Source of the DNA: Burkholderiales bacterium
GTDB taxonomy: Bacteria > Pseudomonadota > Gammaproteobacteria > Burkholderiales > JAHFRG01
Direction: 5' to 3'
NCBI GenBank assembly: GCA_035518095.1
Contig: DATIXX010000071.1
Coordinates: forward strand, 1 to 64,000
Length of the DNA stretch: 64,000 bases
Shown: piece by piece, positions 1 to 12,281 of the stretch
Layout of the letters: each line of letters begins with the position of its first letter
Numbering within the stretch: the stretch's first letter is position 1
The notes under the pieces: model-generated
What the model was told of the DNA's origin: nothing
Databases searched by the model: none
The model's input: the letters and a program-made list of their open reading frames with translations, nothing else
Position numbers and translations under genes: made by a program

Positions 1-73
1 CTCCTAAGCTTCGTTACCATGGCTGCGCACGTGGTTCTCGTAGTTGCCGCCGTGGTCAAGCTGGCGTATCCAG

Positions 74-2251
74 CTAAAACTCCAGCGGGTCCACATCCAA
101 AGCCCAACGCACTTTTTTGCCCGCCGTTTCCGCGAGCTTGGGATACCAATCATTCAAAAACGCCTGGAGTTTTTTGCGCGAATTGCTTTGCACCAGCAGT
201 TGCCCGCGCTCGCGACCTGCAAGCCGTGGCATATACGCAGGTACCGGATCGTAAACGGTCACTTCATGGTTAATGCGTGAAACCAGCTTTGCCGCCTCAG
301 CAAGGTAGTTCATTACGGTGCTGAAACGCGTCGCTTCCGCGCGCAGCAGTGCCTGGTGCACAAAAGGCGGTAAACCGGCGTGTCTGCGTTCAGCAAGCAG
401 GTTTTTGGCAAAAGCACTGTAATCATGCTTACCCAGCGCGTCGAACAAAGGATGATCGGGAAACTGCGTTTGAATCAGCACTTCGCCGGGGATTCCTGCA
501 CGCCCCGCCCGCCCTCCCACCTGCATGAGTTGCGCGAAAAGCCGTTCGGAAGCGCGGAAGTCGGTGCTGTATAAAGAACTGTCGGCGTTCAGGATGCCGA
601 CCAGGGAAAGTTTGGGAAAATCGTGGCCTTTGGACAGAATTTGCGTTCCCACCAAAATATCTGTGCGCCCTTCCTTTATGTTTTTTAGCATTTCGGGCCA
701 CATTGCCTTGCGTCGCGTGGAATCGCGGTCAATGCGCAAAATGCGCGCGCTCGGAAACAATTCCGACAATGCACTTTCCACCCGCTGCGTGCCCTGCCCC
801 AACGGAGTTAGGTCGACGTTGCCGCAATTCGGGCAAGCGGAAGGCACGCGTTCTTCATGCCCGCAGTGGTGGCAGCGCAGCTTTTTTTCGCGCAAATGCA
901 ATACCAGGCGGCTCGAGCAGCGCGAGCAGCCGGAAATCCAAGCGCACGCGCTGCACATTAGCACCGGAGCATAGCCCCTGCGGTTGATGAAAATGAGACT
1001 TTGTTCGCGCCGTTGCAGTCTTTCCCTGAGCGCTTCAATTAAAGTTTCGGACAAGCCTTCGTTGAGCTTGCTGCGGCGAATGTCAATACATCGCAGGGAC
1101 GGTAGCGCGGCATTCTCCACCGCGCGCTGGGTAAGAATCGCCATTTTGTAACGGCCCGACAACGCGTGCTGATAACTTTCGAGAGAAGGCGTGGCCGAAC
1201 CCAAAATTACCGGCACGTTGGCCTGCTTTGCACTATAGATCGCGACATCGCGCGCAGAATAACGCAATCCTTCTTGTTGCTTGAACGAGGCGTCGTGCTC
1301 TTCATCGACGATTATTAGTCCGAGCCTGGGAATCGGCGTGAAAACGGCAAGCCGCGTGCCAAGAATTATTTGCGCTTCGCCCGATTGCGCAAGTAGCCAG
1401 TTCTCCAGACGCTCGCTCTCGTTCAACCCGCTGTGCAAACACGCCACGCGATATTGAGGGAACCGGATTCTTAGCAGCGCTTCAAGCTGTGGTGAAAGGT
1501 TGATTTCCGGCACCAGAAGCAAGGCTTGCTTACCTTGTTCCAGCACCTGCGAGATCAGGCTTATATAAACTTCGGTTTTTCCGCTGCCCGTAACGCCATA
1601 AAGCAGCCAACATGCGAATTCGCCCATGCCGATTGGGCGTAAAACATGCGCTTGTTCCACATTGAGCTCCGGAGCAGATGCTGCCGACGCCACGTTAATG
1701 GCGGCAGTACGCCGAGTCTCCTGCACCCAGCCCAATGCCACGAGTTCATTCAAAGCTTTTTTTGCGCTTGGAGAGATTTCCCGCAATTCATCTAGCGCGA
1801 GAACACCTGCAGTCTTGAGTCGTGCCAGCAGTTTGCGTCGCAACACCTGATTTGCCGGAAGAGTGGAAAGATCAAGCTTGCGCCCGATTTCCGTAAGTTC
1901 GAACCAACAATTGGCTTTTCGATTTACCGGTTTATTGCGACGCAACCGAGGTGGCAGCGCGCCAATGATCGCTTGTCCCAAGGGATGGTGGTAATAATCG
2001 CTGCAAAATTTCAAGAGATCGAGCGTCCGTTGTGAGATTGGAAGAATGTCCTGAAATAGATGGGAGACCGACTTGATGCGTTGCGCGGGGATGGTGGATT
2101 GATTGGCGATTTCCATTACCACGCCTACTTGTTGTTTTTTTCCGAACGGAACCAGCACGCGCTTGCCGATATCGTGGCGGGTCAAGCCCGGCGCAGCGTA
2201 ATCGAACAGACATGCGACGGGCACATCGAGTGCGACGCGTGCAATAACCAT
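74..2251 (-). CDS. priA: Primosomal protein N' (replication restart helicase PriA)
   Basis: A 725-residue protein, close to the usual PriA length, that restarts stalled replication forks by loading the primosome. Walker A (GVTGSGKTE) lies at residues 219-227 and the DEEH Walker B box at 316-319. Eight cysteines at about 433, 436, 442, 445, 460, 463, 473 and 476 form the two PriA zinc sites. The N-terminal 3'-DNA-binding region (from MVIARVALDVPV) is present. The ATG has no clear Shine-Dalgarno sequence. About 90-120 bases upstream is a group of DnaA-box-like nonamers. The 73 bases left between the stop codon and the window edge show nothing recognisable. Identity is secure. Confidence 0.97.
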   Translation of the reverse strand: MVIARVALDVPVACLFDYAAPGLTRHDIGKRVLVPFGKKQQVGVVMEIANQSTIPAQRIKSVSHLFQDILPISQRTLDLLKFCSDYYHHPLGQAIIGALPPRLRRNKPVNRKANCWFELTEIGRKLDLSTLPANQVLRRKLLARLKTAGVLALDELREISPSAKKALNELVALGWVQETRRTAAINVASAASAPELNVEQAHVLRPIGMGEFACWLLYGVTGSGKTEVYISLISQVLEQGKQALLLVPEINLSPQLEALLRIRFPQYRVACLHSGLNESERLENWLLAQSGEAQIILGTRLAVFTPIPRLGLIIVDEEHDASFKQQEGLRYSARDVAIYSAKQANVPVILGSATPSLESYQHALSGRYKMAILTQRAVENAALPSLRCIDIRRSKLNEGLSETLIEALRERLQRREQSLIFINRRGYAPVLMCSACAWISGCSRCSSRLVLHLREKKLRCHHCGHEERVPSACPNCGNVDLTPLGQGTQRVESALSELFPSARILRIDRDSTRRKAMWPEMLKNIKEGRTDILVGTQILSKGHDFPKLSLVGILNADSSLYSTDFRASERLFAQLMQVGGRAGRAGIPGEVLIQTQFPDHPLFDALGKHDYSAFAKNLLAERRHAGLPPFVHQALLRAEATRFSTVMNYLAEAAKLVSRINHEVTVYDPVPAYMPRLAGRERGQLLVQSNSRKKLQAFLNDWYPKLAETAGKKVRWALDVDPLEF

Positions 2252-2596
2252 GAAAAAATTAAAAAGCTGGCACGAGGGTTGAGCCCGAATTCATAAGGCA
2301 AATTTTATCGTGCCGGAATCAGGTGTTTAGGCTTAAATTTTTTTATTCACAATTTCGGTGGATAACTTTGTGAATAAATATTTGACAACCCTTGCGACGC
2401 CCCTTGAAATGTGAAATATCGTGTTCTGCTCAAAATTTAAGCGGCACAAACAGCTTGCAATTCATAATGTTGGAAAATTTGCAGCCATTCATTCCAAGTA
2501 AAACAGTTGGGCGTAGCTTGGGCAAAGCCGGTGTGCATAACTTAAACGAGCGAAAGTGGTGACTAACTTCGGACAAAAGCCTTTCGAAATCTTGTT
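2252..2596. other. Intergenic region between hemE and priA
   Basis: A 345-base stretch with no convincing reading frame. The priA-proximal half is AT-rich and carries the DnaA-box-like cluster at 2343-2377. A TTGACA at 2382-2387 on the plus strand has only a poor -10 match 17 bases on and no gene downstream. The half next to the hemE stop shows no terminator or repeat that I can support. Confidence 0.6.
2343..2377. promoter_or_regulatory. Cluster of three DnaA-box-like nonamers upstream of priA
   Basis: Three nonamers lie within 35 bases: TTATTCACA (2343-2351), GGTGGATAA (2357-2365) and TGTGAATAA (2369-2377). Each differs at one position from the DnaA box TTATCCACA or its complement TGTGGATAA. 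The outer two are exact reverse complements of each other. They lie about 90-120 bases before the priA start codon. Binding by DnaA is inference. Confidence 0.4.
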
Positions 2597-3658
2597 TCAA
2601 TGGTAGTTACGGCTCAAGTCGTGCACCGCATCTACCATCACCCCGACATGTTCGGGAGGCGTAATTTGCATTACACCGTGTCCAAGATTGAAAACATGCC
2701 CGTCGCCCGCGCCGAAGCTCCGCAGTACTTTGTCCACTTCCTTGATGATAACCTCGGGCGACGCGAGTAACACTGCAGGATCGAGATTGCCTTGCAATGC
2801 AACTTTATGGGCCACGCGTTTGCGGGCCTCGCCAATGTCAGTGCGCCAATCCAGACCGATGGCATCGCAACCGGTGGCGGCGATGCTTTCCAAATAGTCT
2901 CCGCCGCCTTTGGTGTAAACAATGTTGGGCACTCTGGTTCCCGCATGTTGGCGCATAAGTCTGCTCAATATCTGCTCGATGTAGTGCAGCGAGAACTCTT
3001 GATAGGCGGAGCTTGAAAGAATTCCGCCCCAAGTATCGAAAATCATCACGACACTCGCCCCCGATTCGATTTGTGCATTGAGATAAGAGATTACCGCGCG
3101 GGCGTTGATTGCCAGTACCTGGTGCACCAGATCTGGTCGCCGGTAAAGCATGCTCTTAACCTGTATAAAGTCGGTGCTCGCCGCGCCTTCTATCATGTAG
3201 CAGGCGAGCGTAAATGGACTGCCCGAGAAGCCGATTAGCGGCACCTCATAGTCCAGTGCTTTATTGATTTGGCTTACTGCGTCCATGACGTAGCGCAGCT
3301 GCGAGCCTGGATCCGGCACCCGCAGTTTTTTTATTTCGCGCTCGTCGCGCAGCGGTTTAGCGAATTTCGGTCCCTGGTTATCCGGAAAATGAAGTCCAAG
3401 TCCCATCGCATCAGGTATGGTGAGAATATCTGAAAACAGGATTGCAGCATCCAATTTAAAGCGCGTAAGAGGTTGTAAAGTAACTTCGGTGGCCAGATCA
3501 GGATTTTTGCACAGGGTCATAAAGTCCCCTGCGCGATGGCGGATCTGATTATATTCGGGCAGGTAGCGCCCCGCTTGCCGCATGATCCACACCGGTGTGT
3601 AAGGCGTGGGCCGGCGCAGCAGCGCGCGCAGCACCGTGTCGTTCTTCAATTTGGACAT
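2597..3658 (-). CDS. hemE: Uroporphyrinogen decarboxylase
   Basis: A 353-residue cytosolic enzyme that removes the four acetate carboxyls of uroporphyrinogen III to give coproporphyrinogen III in haem synthesis. The N-terminal signature [14 protein letters not shown] is at about residues 23-36, and the second signature [12 protein letters not shown] lies mid-protein. Length is normal for the family. The ATG has no strong ribosome binding site. It lies 70 bases after gltD on the same strand and might be read from the glt transcript. The other haem genes of the window (hemB, hemL, hemF) are scattered rather than clustered. Identity is secure. Confidence 0.97.
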   Translation of the reverse strand: MSKLKNDTVLRALLRRPTPYTPVWIMRQAGRYLPEYNQIRHRAGDFMTLCKNPDLATEVTLQPLTRFKLDAAILFSDILTIPDAMGLGLHFPDNQGPKFAKPLRDEREIKKLRVPDPGSQLRYVMDAVSQINKALDYEVPLIGFSGSPFTLACYMIEGAASTDFIQVKSMLYRRPDLVHQVLAINARAVISYLNAQIESGASVVMIFDTWGGILSSSAYQEFSLHYIEQILSRLMRQHAGTRVPNIVYTKGGGDYLESIAATGCDAIGLDWRTDIGEARKRVAHKVALQGNLDPAVLLASPEVIIKEVDKVLRSFGAGDGHVFNLGHGVMQITPPEHVGVMVDAVHDLSRNYH

Positions 3659-3728
3659 CGTGAGATTAAAACTGTAAGGGCAATAACAGTTCTGGAAAAT
3701 TCCTCAATGTCCAGCATTAGCCTTTGGG

Positions 3729-5150
3729 TCAACGGGGTAGGTCTGAAGAGCCCATCAGAAATTCGTCCGCAGCACGCGCTGCCTGACGGCCTTCGCGAAT
3801 CGCCCATACCACCAGCGATTGGCCGCGGCGCATATCGCCTGCAGAAAATACATTGGGAATCGAGGTCTGGTAACGGTTGGTATCCGCTTTGACATTGCCG
3901 CGGGCATCGAACCCGACGCCCAGTTCGTTAAGCATGCCTTCGTGAACCGGATGCAGATAGCCCATTGCAAGCAGCACAAGGTCAGCCCGGATTTCGAATT
4001 CCGTGCCGGGCATTTCCTGCATCTTGCCATCCTTCCATTCCAGCCGCACGGCATGTAAGGTGGTGACATGTCCGTCTTTCCCCGAGAAACGCCGCGTAGC
4101 GATGCTGAAGTCTCGATAGCAGCCTTCTTCGTGCGATGAAGATGTGCGTAATTTCATCGGCCAGTCAGGCCAGGTCAGCGGCTTGTTTTCCTCGATCGGA
4201 GGCTGGGGCAGGAGTTCGAAATTGGTCACGGCGATCGCTCCCTGTCGTATAGAGGTGCCGATACAGTCGGAACCGGTATCGCCTCCGCCGATTACCACGA
4301 CGTGCTTGCCTTCGGCAGTAAGCTGGTTCGAAACTTTATCACCGGCATTTACCTTGTTCTGCTGAGGCAGGAATTCCATGGCGAAGTGAATCCCGTGCAA
4401 TTCCCTCCCCGGCACCGGCAGGTCGCGCGGATGTTCTGAACCGCCCGTCAATACTACGGCGTCAAATTCATCGAGCAACTTGTTTGCAGGAATATTAACC
4501 CCTACGTGCTGATTGACACGGAATTCCACGCCCTCGACGCGCATTTGCTCCATACGCCGGTCTATATGGTGTTTTTCCATCTTGAAATCCGGGATGCCAT
4601 AGCGCAAAAGCCCCCCGATACGGTCGTTCTTTTCGAACAGCACAACATCATGGCCGGCGCGCGCCAGTTGCTGTGAGCAGGCCATTCCGGCAGGCCCGGA
4701 TCCGACCACTGCAATCCGTTTACCTGTTTTGTGCGCTGGAATCTGCGGCACCACCCAACCCATCTCCCAGCCTTTGTCGATTATCGTGTGCTCGATAGAC
4801 TTGATGGTGACCGGATCATCGTTAATGTTTAGTGTGCACGCTGCCTCGCAGGGCGCGGGGCAAATGCGTCCGGTGAATTCCGGGAAATTATTGGTCGAAT
4901 GCAAAACTTCGAGCGCTTCGCGCCAGTTCTGGCGGTAAACCAAATCATTCCAGTCCGGAATAATATTGTTGATGGGACAGCCGGTCTGGCAAAAGGGAAT
5001 GCCGCAGTCCATGCAGCGCGCGCCTTGCTTTGCCATCTCGGCATCGGGCAGCGGCAGATAGAACTCGCGGAAACTGCGCACCCGCTCCTCCACCGGGAGG
5101 GCGGGCAGATCGTGCCGCGCGATCTCCATGAACCCAGTGACTTTACCCAT
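3729..5150 (-). CDS. gltD: Glutamate synthase (NADPH) small subunit
   Basis: The beta subunit (473 residues), which passes electrons from NADPH through FAD and iron-sulfur clusters to GltB. N-terminal cysteine groups [13 protein letters not shown] and CPAPCEAAC carry the two [4Fe-4S] clusters. An FAD motif ([17 protein letters not shown]) and an NADPH motif (GGGDTGSDC) follow. I chose the internal ATG giving [10 protein letters not shown], the usual family N-terminus, over an ATG five codons upstream. The chosen start overlaps the gltB stop by 8 bases, which points to translational coupling. Confidence 0.96.
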   Translation of the reverse strand: MGKVTGFMEIARHDLPALPVEERVRSFREFYLPLPDAEMAKQGARCMDCGIPFCQTGCPINNIIPDWNDLVYRQNWREALEVLHSTNNFPEFTGRICPAPCEAACTLNINDDPVTIKSIEHTIIDKGWEMGWVVPQIPAHKTGKRIAVVGSGPAGMACSQQLARAGHDVVLFEKNDRIGGLLRYGIPDFKMEKHHIDRRMEQMRVEGVEFRVNQHVGVNIPANKLLDEFDAVVLTGGSEHPRDLPVPGRELHGIHFAMEFLPQQNKVNAGDKVSNQLTAEGKHVVVIGGGDTGSDCIGTSIRQGAIAVTNFELLPQPPIEENKPLTWPDWPMKLRTSSSHEEGCYRDFSIATRRFSGKDGHVTTLHAVRLEWKDGKMQEMPGTEFEIRADLVLLAMGYLHPVHEGMLNELGVGFDARGNVKADTNRYQTSIPNVFSAGDMRRGQSLVVWAIREGRQAARAADEFLMGSSDLPR

Positions 5151-8100
5151 GCTGCGCGATTTCAACCTTGGGTTGTGCTTGCTCCTGGGCTGCGGCCATT
5201 TCCTTCAGGGCGCGCCGATATTCGGTCGGCATTACCTTGACGAACTTGGGCAGATATTTCTCCCAATGTTCGAGGATCTTTTTGGCACGCTGGCTGCCGG
5301 TATAATGGAGATGCTTTTGAATCAAAACGCGAAGCAGCCGCTCGTCCGACTGCCCGAGTTGCTTTACGTTGACTCGGCCATGGCTCTCCGGATCTCCGCC
5401 GCCGAGTTGTTCCATGGCCTGCGCTTCCTCGGGCACGGCCTCCAGTTCGACCATCGCCAAATTGCAACGACGCTCGAAGTCACCTTCTTCGTCTAGAACG
5501 TACGCGACGCCGCCGCTCATGCCGGCGGCAAAGTTGCGACCCGTGTAACCGAGTATCACCACGGTGCCACCGGTCATGTATTCGCACCCGTGGTCGCCTA
5601 CCCCTTCCACCACCGCAACTGCACCGGAATTGCGCACCGCAAAGCGCTCGCCTGCGACACCGCGGAAATAGCATTCGCCGGCAATCGCGCCATACAGCAC
5701 GACGTTGCCCACAATAATGTTATTCTCCGGGACGATAGGGCAGTCCGCTGGAGGATAAATGACTATGCGTCCTCCCGACAGCCCTTTTCCAACGTAATCA
5801 TTGCCTTCACCTACAAGTTCCAGGGTTACGCCGTGGGCGAGGAACGCGCCGAAGCTCTGGCCGGCCGTGCCTTTAAACTTGACGTAAATCGTATCGTCGG
5901 GCAGTCCTTCATAGCCGAAACGTTTGGCGACTTCTCCCGACAGCATTGCGCCCACCACCCGGTTGGTATTGCGGATAGGACTCTCGATTGCGACCGGCTG
6001 CCGATACTCGAGCGCCGGCTTGGCTTCAGCAATGAGCTTGTGGTCGAGAGCTTTTTCCAGGCCATGGTTTTGTCGCTCGCAATGGTATCTCGCGACGTCA
6101 GCAGGCATGTCAGGGCGGTGGAAAATTTTCGTGAAGTTCAATCCCCGGGCTTTCCAGTGGTCCACGGCTTTCTTCGTATCCAGCATGTCGGAACGCCCGA
6201 TCATCTCATTGAACGTGCGAAACCCCATCGTCGCCATGTATTCGCGTACCTCCTCGGCGACGAAGAAAAAATAATTCACCACATGCTCCGGCTGGCCGGT
6301 GAATTTCTTACGCAGCTCTGGGTCCTGAGTGGCTACGCCCACTGGGCAGGTATTAAGATGACACTTGCGCATCATGATGCAGCCCTCTACAACCAGGGGT
6401 GCCGTGGAAAATCCGAATTCATCAGCTCCGAGTAAAGCGCCAACGACGACATCGCGCCCGGTCTTCATTTGGCCGTCGGCCTGCACCGTGATGCGACCGC
6501 GCAGGCGGTTGAGCACGAGCGTTTGCTGTGTCTCCGCCAGCCCCAGCTCCCACGGCGTTCCTGCGTGCTTGATCGAGCTCCATGGGGAAGCTCCGGTACC
6601 GCCGTCGTGGCCGGCAATGGTGACATAATCGGATTTGGCTTTGCACACGCCCGCGGCAACTGTCCCCACCCCGACCTCGGATACCAATTTGACGCTTACG
6701 CTGGCGTCGGGATTAACGTTTTTCAGATCGTGAATGAGTTGCGCAATATCCTCGATCGAATAGATGTCATGATGCGGCGGTGGTGAGATCAATGCTACAC
6801 CCGGTACCGTGTGGCGCACTTGAGCAATGTAAGCGCTTACTTTGTGGCCTGGGAGTTGCCCCCCTTCGCCGGGTTTCGCGCCCTGGGCAATCTTGATCTG
6901 CAGTTGATCCGCATTCACCAGGTACTCAGTAGTGACGCCGAACCGGCCGGAAGCAACTTGTTTAATTGCCGAGCGCAAAGAATCACCCGCTTTTACCGGA
7001 ATATCCACCAGCACGCCCTGGACATAATCGGCGAGCATTCCATCAGCTTCGATTTTCCTGTAGCGCTGCGGATCTTCGCCGCCTTCGCCGGTGTTGGATT
7101 TGCCTTTGATGCGGTTCATCGCGATCGCCAGCGTGGTATGCGCCTCCTGCGAGATCGAACCCAGCGACATGGCGCCCGTAGAGAAGCGTTTGACGATTTC
7201 TTTGGCCGGTTCAACTTCGTCAATGGAAATCGGGCTGGCGGATTCTTTGATCTCGAACAAGCCGCGCAGCGTCATGAGGTGCTTGCTTTGCTCATTGATG
7301 AGCTTGGCGTAGTCCTTGTAGGTTTTAAAATTATTAGCGCGGGCCGAATGTTGAAGCTTTGCTATGGATTCGGGCGTCCACATGTGCTCTTCGCCGCGTA
7401 CCCGATAGGCATATTCGCCACCCGGATCAAGCGCATTGCGGTACAAAGGATGATCGCTAAATGCCAGCCTATGCATGCGCACCGCTTCTTCAGCTACTTC
7501 GAGAATTCCAATACCCTCCACCTGGCTGGCGGTACCGGTGAAATATTTTTGCACGAACTCGGTGTTCAGCCCTACCGCCTCGAAAATCTGTGCGCCGCAA
7601 TAGGACTGGTAGGTCGAGATGCCCATCTTGGACATCACCTTGAGTAATCCCTTGTTAATTGCCTTGACATAGCGCTTCACCGCATCCTTGTACTTTAGGT
7701 CCTTGGGTGCGAAGTCACCGAGATGTGCGAGCGTTTCGTACGCGAGATAAGGATAAATCGCTTCAGCGCCGTAACCCGCAAGCAGAGCATAATGGTGCAC
7801 TTCGCGCACCGAGCCCGTTTCAACCACTAAGCCGGTACTGGTGCGCAGCCCTTTTCCAACTAAATGGTGATGTACCGCCGAAGTCGCGAGCAACGCCGGA
7901 ATGGCGATGAAATTGGGTGCAATGTCCCGGTCGCTCAATACCAAGATGTTGCAGCCTTCGCGCACCGCGTTTTCGGCTTTGTGACACAACGTATCGAGCG
8001 CGCTCTCCATCCCGGCTGCGCCTTGAGCAAGCGGATAACAAATCGAGAGAGCGCAAGAACGAAATGCGCCAGCAGTTAATTCAGCGATGCGCAAGATCCT

Positions 8101-9828
8101 GCCCATATCCTCGCCCGCGAGCACCGGCTGTTTGGCCTCAAGCCGCGCCGGTGGTGCGGCAAGTTCAATTCCTAGAAGATTAGGACGAGGGCCAATGAAG
8201 GATACCAGTGACATAACCGATTCTTCGCGGATCGAGTCTATCGGCGGGTTGGTCACCTGCGCGAACATCTGCTTAAAATAATGGTAGAGCGGTTTTGGCC
8301 GGTCAGACAGCACCGCAAGCGGTGAATCATTGCCCATTGAGCCCACGGCTTCCTCACCCGCTGCCGCCATGGGTGCGAGAATGAATTTCAAATCTTCCTG
8401 GGTGTAGCTAAACGCCTGCTGGCGGTCCAGCAGATCAACCCTGGACTCAATGTTGTATTCCTGACTGGGCAGTTCTTCCAGCGCGACCTTGGACTGATTG
8501 ATCCACGTCCGATAAGGCTTGGCAGCCGATAATTGCGCCTTGAGCTCGACGTCGTCAATGATGCGCCCCGCCTCGAGATCAATTAGAAACATCTTGCCAG
8601 GCTGGAGCCGCCATTTCTTGACGATTCTATGCTGCGGTACGTCAAGCACACCCATTTCCGATGCCATGACCACGATGTCGTCGTCGGTAATGAGGTAGCG
8701 CGCGGGGCGTAAACCATTACGGTCGAGTGTAGCGCCAATTTGCCTGCCGTCAGTGAACGCCACCGCCGCCGGACCGTCCCAAGGCTCCATCAGCGCCGCA
8801 TGATATTCATAGAATGCGCGGCGGCTCTCATCCATTAACGGGTTGCCCGCCCACGCTTCAGGAATAAGCAGCATCATGGCATGGGCAAGTGGGTAACCGC
8901 CCGCAACCAGAAGCTCCAGGGCGTTGTCAAAACAGGCGGTGTCCGATTGGCCTTCGACAATCAGCGGCCACAGTTTCTCGAGATCAGCGCCAAGCAAATG
9001 CGAGCGCATTGCCTGCCGCCGCGCTGCCATCCAATTAATGTTCCCACGCAACGTGTTGATTTCCCCGTTGTGCGCAATCATGCGGAACGGGTGCGCCAGC
9101 TCCCAGGTGGGAAACGTATTGGTTGAGAAGCGCTGGTGCACCAAGGCGAGTGCAGAATCCATGCGTTCATCCTGCAGGTCCCGATAATAGGTCCCCACCT
9201 GGTGCGCCAGCAGCATACCTTTGTACACTAAAGTGCGGCTCGACAACGAAGGAACGTAGAACATTTTTCCATCGGCGAGATTGAGTGCTCGCACCGCATG
9301 TTCGATGCGCTTGCGTATCACAAATAATTTGCGCTCGAAACAGTTCTGGTCGGAGCAAGAGGCGCCGCGGCCCACGAATATCTGCCGGATTACTGGCTCC
9401 TGTCGCTTGGCATCTTCGCTGATGCACTCATTATTGGTGGATACGTCGCGCCAGCCGAGTACAGACTGGCCTTCATCGGCAACCATTTGCTCGATCACCC
9501 GCTCACAGGCGGCGCGGCTTGCGCGGACCCGCGGCAGGAAAACCATTCCCACTCCGTAAGCTCCCGACTCCGGCAGCAAAAATCCGGCCCTTTTGCATTC
9601 CGACCTCAGGAAAGTATCGGGAATTTGAATCAAAATACCTGCGCCGTCGCCTAGCAGCGGATCCCAGCCGGTCGCGCCGCGGTGCGTGAGGTTATTGAGG
9701 ATCTGAAGGCCCTGCTCGATGATACTGTGGCTTTTCTTACCCTTGATATGAGCAATGAAGCCCACCCCGCACGCATCGTGCTCCCGGGCGGGGTCATACA
9801 AACCCTGTTTTGGGGGCGCTTGACTCAC
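5143..9828 (-). CDS. gltB: Glutamate synthase (NADPH) large subunit
   Basis: The alpha subunit, 1561 residues. It hydrolyses glutamine and transfers the ammonia to 2-oxoglutarate to make two glutamates. A short propeptide precedes Cys20 of HDACGVGF, the N-terminal nucleophile of the glutaminase domain. The central and FMN-binding synthase domains follow, then the 3Fe-4S motif [15 protein letters not shown], and then the C-terminal beta-helix (GXXGXXXG domain). The start codon is GTG, with a GAGAG ribosome binding site seven bases upstream. It is followed directly by gltD. A candidate promoter lies at 9933-9961. Confidence 0.97.
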   Translation of the reverse strand: MSQAPPKQGLYDPAREHDACGVGFIAHIKGKKSHSIIEQGLQILNNLTHRGATGWDPLLGDGAGILIQIPDTFLRSECKRAGFLLPESGAYGVGMVFLPRVRASRAACERVIEQMVADEGQSVLGWRDVSTNNECISEDAKRQEPVIRQIFVGRGASCSDQNCFERKLFVIRKRIEHAVRALNLADGKMFYVPSLSSRTLVYKGMLLAHQVGTYYRDLQDERMDSALALVHQRFSTNTFPTWELAHPFRMIAHNGEINTLRGNINWMAARRQAMRSHLLGADLEKLWPLIVEGQSDTACFDNALELLVAGGYPLAHAMMLLIPEAWAGNPLMDESRRAFYEYHAALMEPWDGPAAVAFTDGRQIGATLDRNGLRPARYLITDDDIVVMASEMGVLDVPQHRIVKKWRLQPGKMFLIDLEAGRIIDDVELKAQLSAAKPYRTWINQSKVALEELPSQEYNIESRVDLLDRQQAFSYTQEDLKFILAPMAAAGEEAVGSMGNDSPLAVLSDRPKPLYHYFKQMFAQVTNPPIDSIREESVMSLVSFIGPRPNLLGIELAAPPARLEAKQPVLAGEDMGRILRIAELTAGAFRSCALSICYPLAQGAAGMESALDTLCHKAENAVREGCNILVLSDRDIAPNFIAIPALLATSAVHHHLVGKGLRTSTGLVVETGSVREVHHYALLAGYGAEAIYPYLAYETLAHLGDFAPKDLKYKDAVKRYVKAINKGLLKVMSKMGISTYQSYCGAQIFEAVGLNTEFVQKYFTGTASQVEGIGILEVAEEAVRMHRLAFSDHPLYRNALDPGGEYAYRVRGEEHMWTPESIAKLQHSARANNFKTYKDYAKLINEQSKHLMTLRGLFEIKESASPISIDEVEPAKEIVKRFSTGAMSLGSISQEAHTTLAIAMNRIKGKSNTGEGGEDPQRYRKIEADGMLADYVQGVLVDIPVKAGDSLRSAIKQVASGRFGVTTEYLVNADQLQIKIAQGAKPGEGGQLPGHKVSAYIAQVRHTVPGVALISPPPHHDIYSIEDIAQLIHDLKNVNPDASVSVKLVSEVGVGTVAAGVCKAKSDYVTIAGHDGGTGASPWSSIKHAGTPWELGLAETQQTLVLNRLRGRITVQADGQMKTGRDVVVGALLGADEFGFSTAPLVVEGCIMMRKCHLNTCPVGVATQDPELRKKFTGQPEHVVNYFFFVAEEVREYMATMGFRTFNEMIGRSDMLDTKKAVDHWKARGLNFTKIFHRPDMPADVARYHCERQNHGLEKALDHKLIAEAKPALEYRQPVAIESPIRNTNRVVGAMLSGEVAKRFGYEGLPDDTIYVKFKGTAGQSFGAFLAHGVTLELVGEGNDYVGKGLSGGRIVIYPPADCPIVPENNIIVGNVVLYGAIAGECYFRGVAGERFAVRNSGAVAVVEGVGDHGCEYMTGGTVVILGYTGRNFAAGMSGGVAYVLDEEGDFERRCNLAMVELEAVPEEAQAMEQLGGGDPESHGRVNVKQLGQSDERLLRVLIQKHLHYTGSQRAKKILEHWEKYLPKFVKVMPTEYRRALKEMAAAQEQAQPKVEIAQHG

Positions 9829-9932
9829 TGTTTACTCTCGTGAATATGCAATCAGGACGACCAGCGGAGCAAAAACTTCGAGCAAGTATCCTGTGCTCTG
9901 GTAGAACCGAAAAATTACACTGAAAGCGTTTA

Positions 9933-9961
9933 AGTCTACATCTTTCAATAGCCTACTTCAA
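9933..9961 (-). promoter_or_regulatory. Candidate sigma-70 promoter for gltBD
   Basis: On the minus strand, TTGAAG (-35, 9956-9961) and TAGACT (-10, 9933-9938) are 17 bases apart, each matching 4 of 6 consensus bases. This would give a leader of about 100 nt before the gltB GTG. If real, gltBD can be expressed apart from dgt. Confidence 0.35.
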
Positions 9962-10038
9962 CTCGCATGCGGAGGCGCCGGTATAGCAGCGTTAGAATCG
10001 CGACATCGGATGCGAGCAACCCACAAACAATAAATAGC

Positions 10039-11166
10039 TTACGACCATAATTCTTCGACTGCGAACAGTCGCCGGTGCTCGCGTATAGCGTAGCGGTCGG
10101 TCATTCCAGCAATGTAATCGGAAATTGTTCTTGCCTTGTCGCCGCCGGCTTTTTCCTGAAATTGCGGGGGCAACAATTTAACATCCTCAATGAACGCGTG
10201 ATACAGGTCGAAAATGATGCGTCTTGCCTTACTGCTCATGCGCGCTACTCGATAGTGTTGGTACAGCTGCAGGCGCAGGAACTGTTTCAGTTCTTGTTGT
10301 TCTTCGCTGATACTCGCGCTGAAAGCGATCAGCGGCTTTGCCATGCGCGCCTCATCGGGGTTTTTCGGTGAGATCTGCCGAATATTTTTCAAGCTCTGCC
10401 CAGTAACATCAGATACGAGCGTATTGATCATATGTCGTACGGTCTCATGGATTAAGCGCCGCTCCGGTATCGCCGGGTACTGTTTCCGTACCGCATGCAA
10501 ATGGCGCCTGAAGATGTCGACCTCCAGAAGCTGCTCCAGACTGATTAGACCCGAACGCAAGCCGTCATCGACGTCGTGGTTGTTGTAGGCGATCTCATCG
10601 GCCAAGTTACACAACTGCGCTTCCAAAGAAGGTTGCCGCTTGCGCAGAAAGCGTTCACCCAGCTCCCCTAAGGCCTTGGCGTTTTTTCGCGAGCAGTGCT
10701 TGAGTATGCCCTCGCGCGTCTCATAGCACAAATTCAGCCCGTCGAATGCTGCGTAGCGTTCCTCGAGCAGATCAACCACGCGCAATGATTGCAAGTTGTG
10801 CTCGAAGCCGCCACAGTCTTTCATGCATGAATTAAGAGCATCCTGGCCTGCATGGCCGAAAGGAGTGTGGCCAAGATCATGTGCGAGCGCGATTGCTTCC
10901 ACAAGATCCTCATTAAGGCGCAATCCGCGAGCGATCGATCGCGCAATTTGCGCCACTTCCAGACTGTGGGTGAGGCGCGTGCGGAACAGATCACCTTCAT
11001 GGTTGACGAACACTTGGGTTTTGTATTCGAGGCGACGAAATGCTGTGGAATGGATGATTCGGTCTCGGTCGCGCTGGAATTCACTGCGACCTTGAGGCGC
11101 TGCCTCCGGGTAGCGCCTGCCGCGGGAATGTTCAGGGCGGGTAGCGTAGACCGCCAATTCAGGCAT
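10039..11166 (-). CDS. dgt: Deoxyguanosinetriphosphate triphosphohydrolase-like protein
   Basis: An HD-domain dNTP triphosphohydrolase of 375 residues, which converts dNTPs to nucleosides and tripolyphosphate. Metal-binding HD signatures are visible: [15 protein letters not shown] with its histidine, then [15 protein letters not shown] with the HD pair. I chose the ATG giving [17 protein letters not shown], which overlaps the aroB stop by 8 bases; an upstream TTG would add 11 residues inside aroB. The size fits the shorter Dgt-like clade rather than the roughly 500-residue E. coli enzyme, so substrate preference is uncertain. Confidence 0.92.
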   Translation of the reverse strand: MPELAVYATRPEHSRGRRYPEAAPQGRSEFQRDRDRIIHSTAFRRLEYKTQVFVNHEGDLFRTRLTHSLEVAQIARSIARGLRLNEDLVEAIALAHDLGHTPFGHAGQDALNSCMKDCGGFEHNLQSLRVVDLLEERYAAFDGLNLCYETREGILKHCSRKNAKALGELGERFLRKRQPSLEAQLCNLADEIAYNNHDVDDGLRSGLISLEQLLEVDIFRRHLHAVRKQYPAIPERRLIHETVRHMINTLVSDVTGQSLKNIRQISPKNPDEARMAKPLIAFSASISEEQQELKQFLRLQLYQHYRVARMSSKARRIIFDLYHAFIEDVKLLPPQFQEKAGGDKARTISDYIAGMTDRYAIREHRRLFAVEELWS

Positions 11167-12253
11167 TTTCAGGGATTGCGTTAAGGGTAGCCGTAACAAC
11201 GTCTTTGGGCACGTCCGCGGTTAGGAATGCTGCGCCGATTTTCTTTAGGAGTACAAATCGCAACTTCCCGCTTTCGACCTTTTTATCCAGTGCCATTAAT
11301 TGCAAGTAGCGCTCCGCACCAAGGTTAGGTGCGGAAACGGGAAGCCTTGCCCTGCGATAAAGATCGGTTATGCGCCGCACCTCGCTTTCCCGGATTAAGC
11401 CCATGCGCAGCGACAGGTGCGCGGCAAGCAAAGTTCCAGCAGCCACCGCCTCTCCATGCAGCCAGGTTCCATATCCTTTACCGGTTTCAATTGCATGTCC
11501 GAATGTATGTCCTAGATTTAAAATCGCACGCATTCCGGTCTCGCGCTCGTCGGCCGCCACAACTGCGGCTTTGTTCTCGCAACATCGCTTAATCACGTAC
11601 GCAAGCGCTTCGCTATCGTGCTTGAGGAGTTTTTCCATGTTGCTTTCCAGCCACTCAAAGAATATCCCGTCTCGGATAAGCCCGTATTTAATGACCTCGG
11701 CAAGCCCCGCGCAGAACTCGCGTTCCGGAAGAGTATTCAGTGTAGCGGTGTCCGCCAACACTAATTTCGGCTGGTAGAAAGCGCCTATAAGATTCTTGGC
11801 TTGCGGATGATTTATGGCGGTTTTCCCGCCGATGGAAGAATCGACTTGGGCGAGCAGTGTGGTCGGAATCTGGATGAATGGGACTCCGCGCATGTAAACC
11901 GCAGCCGCGAAGCCGGCTAAATCACCAATGACCCCCCCGCCCATGGCGATTACCGCCGTTTTGCGTTCACAATGGTGCGAAAGCAGCGCGTCGAAAATCA
12001 GGTTCAACGTTTCCCAGTTCTTATATTTTTCGCCGTCTGGCAGCACTATCGGAACTACTTCCACCCGCTGCTCGCCGAGTACGGCTGTTAACGGGTTCAA
12101 ATAAAGGCGCGCCACCGTAGAATTGGTAACAACTGCGGCTTTTTTTTGCACCAGGGCAGGTAGCAGCAATTCCGAACGATTTAACAGCCCGTCACCGATA
12201 TATATCGGGTAGCTGCGTTCCCCCAAATCAACACTTAAAATCAGCATCGACAT
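11159..12253 (-). CDS. aroB: 3-dehydroquinate synthase
   Basis: A 364-residue NAD- and metal-dependent enzyme that cyclises DAHP to 3-dehydroquinate, the second step of the shikimate pathway. Family blocks are clear: [19 protein letters not shown] (NAD binding), then [19 protein letters not shown], and the metal-ligand region [14 protein letters not shown] at 12253 or a second ATG two codons in are equally possible. It lies 28 bases after aroK, giving an aroK-aroB-dgt transcription unit downstream of the pil genes. Confidence 0.97.
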   Translation of the reverse strand: MSMLILSVDLGERSYPIYIGDGLLNRSELLLPALVQKKAAVVTNSTVARLYLNPLTAVLGEQRVEVVPIVLPDGEKYKNWETLNLIFDALLSHHCERKTAVIAMGGGVIGDLAGFAAAVYMRGVPFIQIPTTLLAQVDSSIGGKTAINHPQAKNLIGAFYQPKLVLADTATLNTLPEREFCAGLAEVIKYGLIRDGIFFEWLESNMEKLLKHDSEALAYVIKRCCENKAAVVAADERETGMRAILNLGHTFGHAIETGKGYGTWLHGEAVAAGTLLAAHLSLRMGLIRESEVRRITDLYRRARLPVSAPNLGAERYLQLMALDKKVESGKLRFVLLKKIGAAFLTADVPKDVVTATLNAIPENA

Positions 12254-12281
12254 GCTTCAGATCGTGCGTTTCGCGCACCTT

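Noticed and set aside
2382-2410. Plus-strand promoter in the priA-hemE gap
   Set aside because: TTGACA is perfect but the -10 is poor and there is no plus-strand gene downstream.
11159-11199. Longer dgt starting at a TTG inside aroB
   Set aside because: The added residues are not family-like; the ATG overlapping the aroB stop by 8 bases is a better fit.
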